DNA of 64,000 bases from Rotaria sordida (Eukaryota > Rotifera > Eurotatoria > Philodinida > Philodinidae). The notes under the pieces are model-generated. The model had not been told where the DNA came from. It was given only the letters and a program-made list of their open reading frames with translations, and searched no databases. The stretch covers positions 1-64,000 of the forward strand of contig CAJNOL010000148.1 in NCBI GenBank assembly GCA_905250125.1. Reading direction: 5' to 3'. This document shows positions 50,501 through 61,185 of the stretch, piece after piece. The translations under genes were made by a program, and so were the position numbers. The first letter of the stretch is position 1, and every line of letters begins with the position of its first letter.

Positions 50501-53500
50501 AATCTCTAAAATGGAAAGTTGAAATTTGATATGGAATATTCAGAAAAAAAAGATCCATACAATCAAATGTATGTAATAATCAAAAAATATCTTAAAAAAT
50601 CAAACTTAAAAATTGTCATTGCAAATTCTGCAAGATTATATAACGTAAGACACGATAAAAATTTCAATAAAACATATTTTAAGATAATAGCACGTATGAA
50701 ATTGATTGATCATTAAATATTTATTTTAATTATTAAACTTAGAAAACAAATCGAACTGCTCCATATTAAATACTTAAGTTCTTAATAAATAGAGTTAGCG
50801 AGAGAAAAAAAATTGGATAACGATGAAACTTAATGAAGTACGACGACAGTTCACAACAGCCTAAGACCAATATATCCAACAGTTGGAATAATCGTCCTAG
50901 GTAATTGTATTTAAAATTTTTTTCGAAGGGCTCAATTAATTAAGAGAGCTATCTTAGTTGTAAGTATGTTTCAGAGTTAGTTTTACTTAGTATTCATTTG
51001 TAAGTCTTTATCATAAAGTTATAGGAGTTTTAAGTGTCATGTTTTAACTCTTCATTTAGACTTTTGTTATGTTTTTTAAATAAAAAAAAACAAGAAATCC
51101 AAAGATTTATCTTGAGAAAATATGACTACTTAACATTTATTGATTGTTTTTTTACATAAATTTTAAAAATACGTACTATGAACTTGAACTATTTTTATTT
51201 TTTGTTGAAAGTATTATTGAAAGAAAAACAATTAATAATGGAAATCCATATGAATATATTGAATAAGCCATTAAACGTATTCGATCAATTTTAAATACAT
51301 GTTTTAATGCAATTAATAACTCAATACCATCAACAAACATCCATGAAAATGTTGCCAAAAGAAAATAATCAAGTAATACAGATATTATTTGACAAGCAAA
51401 CTAAAGAAGACAAAAAACAAATAGATTTAATTTAACATATTCAAAAAAGAAAAAACAAGACTTCTCTAAATTTTACTTTATGTTTTATTTTATCAATACC
51501 AAATAAAAATAATATTTGTACAATAATTAAACATAATAACATATTCATATGAAGAGTATTACGAATAATTGTCAAATCATCATCAACCATATTCATATGA
51601 AATCTATAGAAGAATTAGTTTTAGTTTAAAAAAAATAAAAAATATAAATTTATCAATCACTTAAATATTAAAAAACAAATGTTTCTCATCAAATACTTGA
51701 ACGAGTTTATCGAAGAAAGAAAAACAGCAGAGACTTCAGTATAGAAGTCTCATGAAACTTCCTGAAGTCTGCTATCTCTCCGTCGTCTATGAGCCGCAAT
51801 GAACCACACTTTAAAATTTTGATGGTTTTAAAACTATTGACGTTCTTTTTTCAACTGGGTTTCTTTGGCACAGCTAGTAGTACAAATAATATGATAGGAC
51901 AAAAGAATCGTCTCATCCTATCCTGTAGGACAGCTAGGCTAGTAATCAACAATTATATTGGAAAAGTGTTGCAAAAAATCCAAACGATCTTAAAGTACGC
52001 ATCACTATATAAAATCCAGTACTTTTTTTCATTGTCTAAACTTCTATAAAAATATTAAAAGTTTTTCTCTTGAAAAAAAGAATGCAAGTAAGAAATTAAA
52101 CAATTTAATATTTTTTCTTAAACAGGAACTATAATTTTTCATGAGAAAACGAAGAAGGAAATCTCATGAAATATTTCAAAAAAAAAATTTGGACTGGAAT
52201 GGGATTGTGCCATTCCATTTCATTTGAAAGAAACAGAAATTACTAGAACTAAAATTACGAAGAAAAAGATTTATTATGACATGTGATTAGTACCAAATGT
52301 TGCACATCTCTCTTAACGAGAGAACTTCTCCAACTGATAAATCGATTTTGAGTAGAGACTATGGATATTATATAGACGCAAATGAGCTATAAATATCTGA
52401 GCCAGAATACGTGGTCTAAGCTTATTGCTGCGAAGATATTGCATGTTTACAGTATTTTTTAAATGAATGCCGTAGTAACAGAAAATATGATTTTTGAATT
52501 TCGACTTAAAACTTTATACAGAGATAAGCCTTAACGAAAATAGTTATTGCAAAAGTTTCAGATCTTTGTATTGTTCCTATTTAGCGATGGTAATAGCATG
52601 TGCTTTACATCGCTCATATATACCTGCAGATTCGATATTCTTATTTTGGGATGGAAGCGAATCAAAACACTTGAAACTTTCATGATAAATTAAATCACTT
52701 CTTGAAATAGAAAATTTACAATGAGATTCACGTAAAATTTGAAATTTTCTTGAACTCTAATTTCTTCTGTGACACAAACATCATCACAAGCACAAAATAC
52801 AATAGAAATACATGTTCTTTTACAAATATAGTTAAATGAAAATACATGTACATGTTATAACTCTATTAAATTGAATTGAACTAATTAAGACAATAGTTTT
52901 CTTCTTCTTGATTAAAAATCTCATTATTTTTATCTATATTGGCCTTTATCTAACATTCGTCAACATAAACATCATTCAAGGAAAGAAATTGCGAACTACG
53001 ATAAACTAGAAAGAATGACCGTGACTTACGGTCATGGTCACAATTCTTAACTGCTATGACCGTGACCATGAAACTTCGTCACGCCGTACATTAGTCTCGA
53101 CTCATAAGTAAATTATCAATTGATGAACTTCTCTAGTAAATGTAAAATCATTACCGTATAATAATCAATATAATAATTGTTAATAGAAGACAAATAATTG
53201 ATATAATACATCCAATTTTCGAAATAAATAATAAATGATTATCATTAGATTTCTGTTGATAATTCATAAATAAAGCAAAAGTACTTAATTGATTACATGA
53301 GCATATTGAATGTGTTAAATTTGTTGATAATAATTGACATCCATCTGTACTCCATTGTACGTGATCCCTAAAAATAAAACATTCATAATAAAAAACTTTT
53401 TTTTTTGTTTTTTCTCTTTTACTTTGGAAAATTTTTTAAATGAACACAAACTGGTATTTGATTTGATTGATTTAAATGACGAAATATAATTTGTATATGA

Positions 53501-56500
53501 TCAATTGATATAGTTTTTGGTATTAAATTAAAATAAACAATTTGACTATTTAATAATTGATTTATATTTATATTTGAAATAGTAAAAAATATAATTTGAT
53601 ATTCAAGATTTTGATTTATTTCATTCATAATTAATATTATTACTGATTGATCAATATTTTCAAATTGAATTTGTTTAGATTTAATAAAAAATTCTAATAA
53701 AACAACAAAAAAAGTTATAATTAAAGAAATTCTTTCGTCTTTTTTTTTTTTTACCAATATGATTTGTAATTGAAGTAAATGAATTTGATAGATTAATTAA
53801 TTGAAAACCAAGTAATTCAATTTGATTTATAAATCGAACAATAATATTCCAATTTGTAAAAAAATTTTCTTTGTCAATTATTTTATCAATAAATAAAAAA
53901 AGTTTCTATAAAAAAACAAAAAAAAAAAATAATTTTTATCATTCAAAATAAAACAGAAACAAAAAAAACAAACTTTTGCAAAGTTTAATGATGAAATATG
54001 ATTCAAATATCGATCAATTTTATTTAAATTTTCATTGATTAAAATTTTTTTTTCTTCAAAACATTTTCCATTTAAATCATTATCAATCATTAAATCATTT
54101 TCAGTTCTTGATGTCTATAAAAACAAAAAAATGATTCATCATTTATAAATATCAAATCAATCGATTCTTTACATCGATATGTAAAGTATAATGCATTAAT
54201 GGATTGAAAAATGGACATTGACATATAACATGACTATTATTTGAACATAATAATTGACATGCAAAAAACATATTTGTTGTACTAGATCAAACAAAAGAAA
54301 AAAAAAATCTATAATTAATAAATATCAAGAAAAAAAATTGAACAAGAAAATATTATTTATACTTGACTTGTAATGAGAAATTTGTTGAATGATAAGCGCG
54401 ACATTGATAACGAAAATCAAATGACTAGGAAAAACAAAAATTAAATAAATAAAACAAAGATTTTGTTTTAAGTTTAAGGTCAAGATTTTTGCAAAGAGAA
54501 AAAGAGAAACATTTTTTTTTGTCTTTGATCCTATTGATTATCGACAAAGATCTTTTGAAGTCATAGAAATGATTGATATGAATTCTTGATTGAATCTTTA
54601 TGAAAACAAAAGAAATATGAATGTTATAATATTCCATCTAGATATAGAAGACACTGATCTACTTAAAAGAGTCAAATGGTATGTATCCTAAATATTTTTG
54701 TACATTAGATAACTACACATAATTGCTTGAGAAGATTTTTCTCATATCACATTAATAATATATCGATAACATAAAGAAACTAAAAGTCATCAACATTCAT
54801 ATGAATGTCAACGAAATGATAAAAGATAAAAACAAAAAAAAAAAAGAATATTGACAAACATATAGACATCTTTTGAACTTTTCAAAATCATGCAAATTTG
54901 ATAAATAATTATTAGACATACTCGATGATTAAATATAACAGTAACATTAGCTGTTTGTATAAGATTTTCATAATTGCCATGTTCAATTAAAATAATTGAT
55001 TTATTTTTTGAATTTCTTATTTTTGTATCAATAATCATCATTGGTAAATTCATATAAAAATTTTCATGAATTATATTCGTACGATCAACAATAATTTGAT
55101 TTAAATAAATATTTGATAATAAATTAAATTTACTTTCATTTTTCATTGGTATATAAATTTCAAATGCTAAATTTTGAAAATCAATACCAAATGATTTCGT
55201 TAATAAACATGATTGAAATTTCATTTGTTCAAATGCACTTAATAGACAATTCAATGAATTATCATTTGATTTTTCTTTCCAATTTGTAAATGACTATATA
55301 CATACATATTATAATCAAAAATCAATCATATTTAATTAAATAAAAAGAAAAAAAACATTACATACAAGAATACATGCATTATCCTTAGGCAATATTCTAT
55401 TGATTAACCAAAAATTACATTGAAACATATAACTATTAGCTGAACGATGTGTTGATAACTAATCAATCATAGACAATCAATATAAGAAAAGAAAAATATA
55501 AATAAATATATTATAATCATATTACTTGATCAAATTGTTTTATTGGACATTCACAATTTGTATAATTCGTTATTGACCATTGACTATTGAAATTACAAAA
55601 ACGATTTACTTGACCTAGAAAGAACCAAAAAAAGAACCAGATTTTTATTTCTAGCAGATATAAATTTCGAGTAGTTGTATTTTTAAGTTTTCTTCTTGAT
55701 GGTAATAGCGACCAAAAATCTGAAAGGATTCTCTATTAAGATTGGTGAAATACGAAGGCTTTAACAAAACTGCTTGGATGGAAGTCTTCGGAAAGTTAGA
55801 TTTATGGTATCTATTCGAACATCAGACATCTTCGACCTCCCTTCATTCAATTTACAGAAAGCCTCCAGAAGCATTTTTCTGTTCTGTTATATTAAAAATT
55901 TCATGCTTGACACTTCAGAGTCTTCTGTAAATTGAATGTAGAAAGAGCGAAGATGTTTCATCTTCGAATGGATGCCAGAAATCTCGTTTTATGGATCTTG
56001 GTTATCCTCAAATCCCTCATCCAAAAAAATATTCTTGAAGTCTTCGGATCTATCAATTCTGATAGAGAATCGTTTTCGATTGTCTCTTGAAATTCTTGTT
56101 AGCTATTACCATTGAGAAGAAAACTTAAAAATACATCTGCTGTAAACTTTTTTTTTGCTACTATAGATTTAATATATGTACCAGTGCATGGCGAAGGACA
56201 TGGAAGATATTGACTTTTATTAATAAGTGTTTTTGGCCAATGAAAACCTTGAAGATTTTCTTCTGGACAAAATTTTTTAATAAATCCAATTAGTTGATTA
56301 TTATCTTGGAAAAAAAAACAAAAAATTAAAAATATTTTTAAATCGTTTGTATATATATATATACTATATTGACAAATTGTTGATGGACATTGACAAGAAA
56401 AATCTTCTTGAATTTTTTCAATACATTTTAAATCATTTGATCTTGAACAATTAAATAATAATTTTGAACAAATTTGTTCTAAATAAAATAGAGTTTTTTT

Positions 56501-57012
56501 TTTTTGTTTTATTTCAATGTAAAAGAATCCTTTTCGTATTTTACTTTTATCAATACATCGATAATGAATTTCAAAATGTTTTGGAATATTTAATCCACAT
56601 GGATCAGTAAATAGATGATTATCAATTAACACTTGACATGTAGATTTTTCATGACAACTATAAAAAAAATATGAATTAATTAGAAATAGAGAAAACATTG
56701 TTGTTCTGTCTACCGAAGTTTTGTTTGATATTTTGATTGTTCAATATTTGCACATGTTTTATCAAAAAAACGATATGTTAAATTATTATTACATATTCTT
56801 TGTGATGTTCGTCCATACATTGAACGTATAATTTGAATTGTTTCATTTATATTTGAACATTTTATATAAAGTACATCATTTTCACATAGATGTTGTATTG
56901 TTATATTTGGTAAATGAATTGAAAAATCTTGTTCAAAATTTTCATATGATAATGAATGTTGAAAATTACTGAATAAATTCAGTAACAGTAGGTAATAATA
57001 ACATTCATTCAT
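47524..57012 (-). CDS. ADGRL: Latrophilin/CIRL-type adhesion GPCR
   Basis: Twenty exons: 57012-56714, 56657-56545, 56478-56365, 56304-56182, 55614-55526, 55458-55366, 55293-54922, 54424-54363, 54281-54173, 54114-53974, 53905-53755, 53693-53423, 53367-53155, 51603-51477, 51400-51177, 48568-48502, 48436-48357, 48297-48078, 48007-47962 and 47891-47524. They total 3,282 nt (1,093 residues) and every phase agrees. Order: signal peptide; SUEL galactose/rhamnose-binding lectin domain (about 36-137; SMYGR, FTDPCG, EIHYRC); hormone-receptor motif (about 175-235; PCPSPCTG then RFCNFNSQW); GAIN-like region; GPS (about 640-685, [23 protein letters not shown]); seven helices (about 695-950, with [31 protein letters not shown] and [15 protein letters not shown]); Asn-rich tail. 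No olfactomedin domain, as in nematode LAT-1 and insect CIRL. The GPS cleavage tripeptide is Q-L-S, not H-L-T/S. Introns are ~55-70 bp except four enlarged ones; two of these contain fold-back elements. Confidence 0.92.
48651..49082. repeat. Fold-back element family 1, copy in a latrophilin intron
   Basis: Ends tagtgtcagacaaagattta and, mirrored, tagtgtcgtacacaacttta, followed inwards by gtagatgtatttttaag on both sides. The palindrome continues (ttggatgagagttttcag near 48783 facing ccaagactctcatccaa near 48920). 'ataTAGTGTC..GACACTAtat' suggests TA-type flanks. It sits in the 2.6 kb intron 48569-51176 of the adhesion GPCR. Confidence 0.85.
49083..51176. other. Rest of the large latrophilin intron
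   Basis: No exon of the receptor is missing here, since phases and helices join directly across the intron. No other gene is supported. A 65-codon plus-strand frame near 50519-50716 is Lys/Asn/Ile-rich and looks random. Confidence 0.55.
52290..52690 (+). repeat. Dispersed repeat, copy C, in a latrophilin intron
   Basis: Matches copy B (14535-14880) in the same orientation: 'aacgagagaac', 'aactgataaat', 'atgagctataaatat'-like, 'gaatgccgtagt', 'aatttcgacttaaaact', 'agcatgtgctttacat', 'gattcgatattctt' and 'gcgaatcaaaa'. It extends the match to copy A around 'acagagataagcctt'. No coding frame is shared. It sits in the 1.55 kb intron 51604-53154, between the exons for helices 1 and 2. Confidence 0.65.
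53008..53095. repeat. Short direct and inverted repeats of atgaccgtgac
   Basis: 'atgaccgtgac' occurs at about 53014 and 53058. Its inverted form (ggtcatggtcac) lies between them near 53030, and 'ccgtgaccatg' overlaps the second copy. The patch is G+C-richer than the surrounding intron. Non-coding; a small hairpin or miniature element of unknown origin. Confidence 0.45.
55655..56155. repeat. Fold-back element family 1, second latrophilin intron copy
   Basis: Left terminus gtagttgtatttttaag, mirrored right terminus gcagatgtatttttaag, both followed by ttttcttct.gatggtaatag. Interior 'tcttctgtaaattgaatg' is shared with the 48651 copy. The element lies inside the intron 55615-56181 between the fourth and fifth receptor exons, so this intron is 567 bp instead of the usual ~65. 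Exon phase across it is intact. Confidence 0.85.
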
Positions 57013-59876
57013 CTGCAAATATATATATATATATCGATATATAATGTTTGTCTATGCTTCGAGGGAATGTAACGAACAGATAAATGACTGACTCGTTTGA
57101 GGCTTTTTTTTTCTTGACGATGATGAATCTATCAATGTATGCAGAAGCGATAATCGTATTAGACGCTTTCATTCATGCAGAAGATGATGAATATGATTGT
57201 TTTTTATACCTTAAATAATTACTTGTTCAACTTCAAAACAACAGATACTTTAGATCGGCACTAATTTAATTTGTGGAATTTCTTTAATGTATTTTATTAA
57301 GAAGAACTGTCATGTAAAATAAAATAGTATTGAATTTGTTACAATATAGATATCGATTACTTTTTGGAACGGAAATATTCAAGTTGAAAAATCATTACTG
57401 AATTTATTAAAAATGTTAGTCTAAAATGTCTGTAGGTGAAATCATTCTATTATAAACAAGTTTCAACGTACTTATACCTGATGTCGAAAATTCTCATTCC
57501 CATTGATTCGACAGCTGTTTATCGTTTTAATTAAAAATAAAAAAAAACAATATGTATTATAGATAATGAAATACAACGAGCGAGTAAGAAATACATTCAT
57601 CAACTGATATCATTTTACATTTGTCTAAAGTGGTTAAAAAGAGGAAAAAGAGAACATGATCAACAAATATTTGTACATTGAAAATGAGTACAAGAGTGGA
57701 AAACAAACAATGAACAGAAGTACATACAATATAGAGAGTGGATTATAGATCTCTCTTAAGTCAAAAGTTCAAGGTTTTATCAATGAGTTGATATGATTAA
57801 ATCTCCTTTACTTACTGTTGAAAGTTGCACAAGGTTATCATTAATTTACAAAGAAGGAGAAGAGAAAGGAAGAGAAAGAGAGAGAGAGAGAGAATAATAT
57901 ATGTATGTGCTTTTCGTATGTACAAACGTGTGGACGTGTGAGCAGCATACATTTTCTATTAAAGAGAGGAAGAGAAAGAGAAGAAAAAAAACGCTTCATG
58001 TTCTTATCATTAGTATCGCCTTTTTTTTTCTACTCTCTAGAGAGATCAATGGATTCTTTCTCATGTTTTTCTATGCAGAAGAAGAGAGGCACAAGAGATA
58101 TCTAGATGTTCAAGAAAAGAAACATAAATAACTAAACATTTATATATATATACAACAAAGTTCTTTATTCTTCTAAATCGAATCATTCAAGCATCGAATG
58201 AATGCAAATATGTCACACATACGCACGACCTTTTTTTTTGGATTGAATACAAAACGGGTGACGCGTGTATAGACGCTCTCTTTCTTATTCTAATTATATA
58301 CTTGACTATAAATACAAACACTCATCGGTTTTTTTTTGTACTGAACTATACCAAATTCTTCATGTCGATCCTATATAATATGAAAAGAGAAAAAAACAAA
58401 AAGAGATTCAAGCACAACAGTACAATTTTATACCATTGAAAATTGTTCCGTACTTTTTTTTTTGCGCTCTAACTGTTACGTCACAAATATTTCATATGTA
58501 TATTTTATAAACACTAGAGTAAGAGGGAAAAAAAAGCAAACGCCTTCCGGAATCGATCATCATCATCATTGACGGTTTCATACACACAAACGTTAGGTGA
58601 CATAACTTGTCGGAATAACTGTACGTTTTTTTTTTTTTTTGTTAAACAAAGGAAGTGTCTAATGATAACTAAAGAGAAGGAGAGGATGTTGACCGAAGTG
58701 AAAAGGTCAGCATTTTGTTTGGACATTTTTTTTATGATCTAAGCCGCTCATTCATATGTACAAAAGAATGTCCTCACTAACGATATCGCGTCTTATCAAT
58801 GTACGTGAAATGAAACCTTACTATAAGCATATCACCGACTGTCTCACGTCACAAGTCAGACGTTGAACATACGATGATCCATTATCTTATTTCTAATAGA
58901 TAATGGGTCTTTCATCACTCTTTCATTTTTATATTAGCCAGACATACATTTAACTTTTGTCATTAAATGTATTGACTGGTCAAGTGAGTTAAATATGACA
59001 CTAAACAACATAGTCAAATCTCGATTAACGGACGAGACATATACTCTAAACGTGTTAAATGGTTTTTTTTTGTTCATCGGTAAAGAAAGAATGAAAAAAA
59101 ATAATGACATGCAAATCATCAAGGGAATTGTTGTTATTCAGAAAAATCATTGATGCGTACTGTCATTCTCAAGAGTTTCAAATTTTCGAACAAAAGTACT
59201 ATTTCATTAAAAAAGAAAACATAATAACAATCGGAACAAAATCTCAGCAGTAAATAAATTTATAGACATAATTACTTTGTTCTCAATTCACCTGATTTCA
59301 TATTGTATATATACATATATATGTATGTTATTAAAAGAACATATTTTTCGAATTTCTTTTCTTTTTTTCTTTTGTGTTTTACTTTCTTTCATAATATCGA
59401 TAGTTGATAATGACTATATATGAAGAATTTGTTTGTATATATAAATATCTATATACGTAAATGAGATGACTGTTTTGTTATGTTCTACGAATGATTAATT
59501 TTGTTTTGAACGCAGATATAAACATAACTTCCGGAAGTTGTCTATCAATCGATAATGAGAATGACGAAGGCAAAAGAAAAGCAGAACATTACGTGAATAG
59601 AACTCCTGTTGTGTTAGCTAATGAGATGATAATCATATATTCAAATAGAGAATATTCATTAAAAACAATGGATAACGGCATCTCCTCCCTTTTTCTTTTT
59701 TGTTGATAATTTCTGCTTATCAAAGAGAGTACAAACAATTACATTGAAATTTTTACCACTGATAGAACACTTGGAATAAGAAGATACAAGTATTTGTGAT
59801 AAAAATTTCAGTCCGATCGGACAAAGTTAGAGGAAGGTCGTAAGTAACTAGGATTAAGAAAATTAATGTTTTGCGT
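57013..59876. other. Upstream flank of the latrophilin gene
   Basis: No coding gene supported. (TA)n at about 57019-57032, a (GA)n tract at about 57872-57893 and several purine-rich stretches. The aGPCR promoter should lie near the left end. Confidence 0.55.
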
Positions 59877-60498
59877 TATGCTTACAAGAGAAGTACTCAG
59901 ATTGGTGCCCACCATTTGAACTCATATTGGGCATACAAGGAGATCTCGGTAAAACTAGAAATATTCTAAAAGGATTCATATCCATGAGCTTCTCGAGCCG
60001 AGTTATGACTGTTTTACTGTACTTTCGATCCAGTTTTAGGCATTTACCAGAAAATCAAATAATGGTATTACAACCTGAAATTTCACGTATAGATAGATCG
60101 ATAGTTCTGGGAGAATCCTCAAAGATTCAGCCAAAAACAATATTTCTTTGTCGAGATCTTGAATTTTCAAAAAATGATCGTTTGCCACAAAAATCGAGTT
60201 GATTTAAAAATTCAATATCTCGACAAAGGAAAATTGTTTTCTACTGAAACTTTCACAATATTCCCAGAATTATTAACACTGTCCGTAGGTGAAATTTCAA
60301 GTGGAAATACTGTCATTTGATTTTTCGGTAAATACCTAAAATTGCATCGAAAGTTCAATAAAATGGTCATACTTCGGATCGAGAAGCCTATAGACATAAA
60401 CTCTTTTAGAATCTTTCTAGTCTTACCGAGACTTCATTGTGAACCCAATATCAGATTAAACAACGGGTATCAATTCGGGTAGTTCTCTCGCAAGCAAA
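59877..60498. repeat. Inverted repeat with ~300 bp arms
   Basis: The left arm from atgcttacaagagaagtact is mirrored at the right end (reverse complement: ttgcttgcgagagaactacc). Paired blocks: 'tctcggtaaaactagaaa' with its mirror near 60415, 'ggcatttaccagaaaatcaaat' region with the mirror near 60320-60340, and 'ctttgtcgagat' with 'atctcgacaaag' near 60220. The centre is near 60190 with almost no spacer. Arms are diverged. Open frames inside are not conserved between arms. Confidence 0.8.
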
Positions 60499-61185
60499 AG
60501 AGAAGAATTTCAATATGATTCTTATGCAAAAATAATTTCTTAAATTCAGTAACTTTGTAACATTAACTTGTTTAAAGTCTATTGAGATGTCTCCAATTGT
60601 ATATGACACTTGAGACTATCATAAATTATGTCCAACTTGAAAATCAAGTTTTCGGTCAAAAAATGAAAGCAGCGGGTATCTTTAATTAATATCAATTCAA
60701 GACAATATAAATATTTCATTTAGATTATGATATCAAATCTCTATACAAATGAATTCTTAACTAATACCTGCTGATATATTTTTATATTATTGACAACCCC
60801 CCCAAAAAAAGTTTCCTTTCTGCAATATTTTTATCTCTTGAGATTGATTGTATGTGAAAATAAAGAATTAGTTAAGTATTTTTTTATACACATCTAAAAT
60901 ATCTCTATCAGAAATGACACATTACAATTTTAACTAAAAGAAAATTAATAACAATGACAAGCATGAAAGAAGAAAAAAAAAATAGAGAAACTAACGAGAC
61001 ATAAAAAAGAAAAATCTTTCTATACAACACAAGTAAAATAGCATGAAAAGAAAAAGCCAAATAAAAAATGAATTTCTTTGTTTTTTTTTTTAATCAAAAA
61101 TTCTAATTTACACACCGTATTTAAACGGTATAGATGAGCATAAAATGTCCGATGTTGAGAGATGTGGAAGGAATATTTCTTTAAT
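60499..61185. other. 3' flank of the PRKG gene
   Basis: AT-rich with A/T runs. No gene or repeat supported. Confidence 0.5.

Noticed and set aside
50519..50716. 65-codon plus-strand frame in the latrophilin intron
   Set aside because: Lys/Asn/Ile-rich, no motif, no splice or start context; typical of random AT-rich sequence.
59927..60397. Two frames on opposite strands in the 59877-60498 repeat with similar peptides
   Set aside because: The similarity follows from the DNA being an inverted repeat; the composition and absence of motifs do not support a protein.
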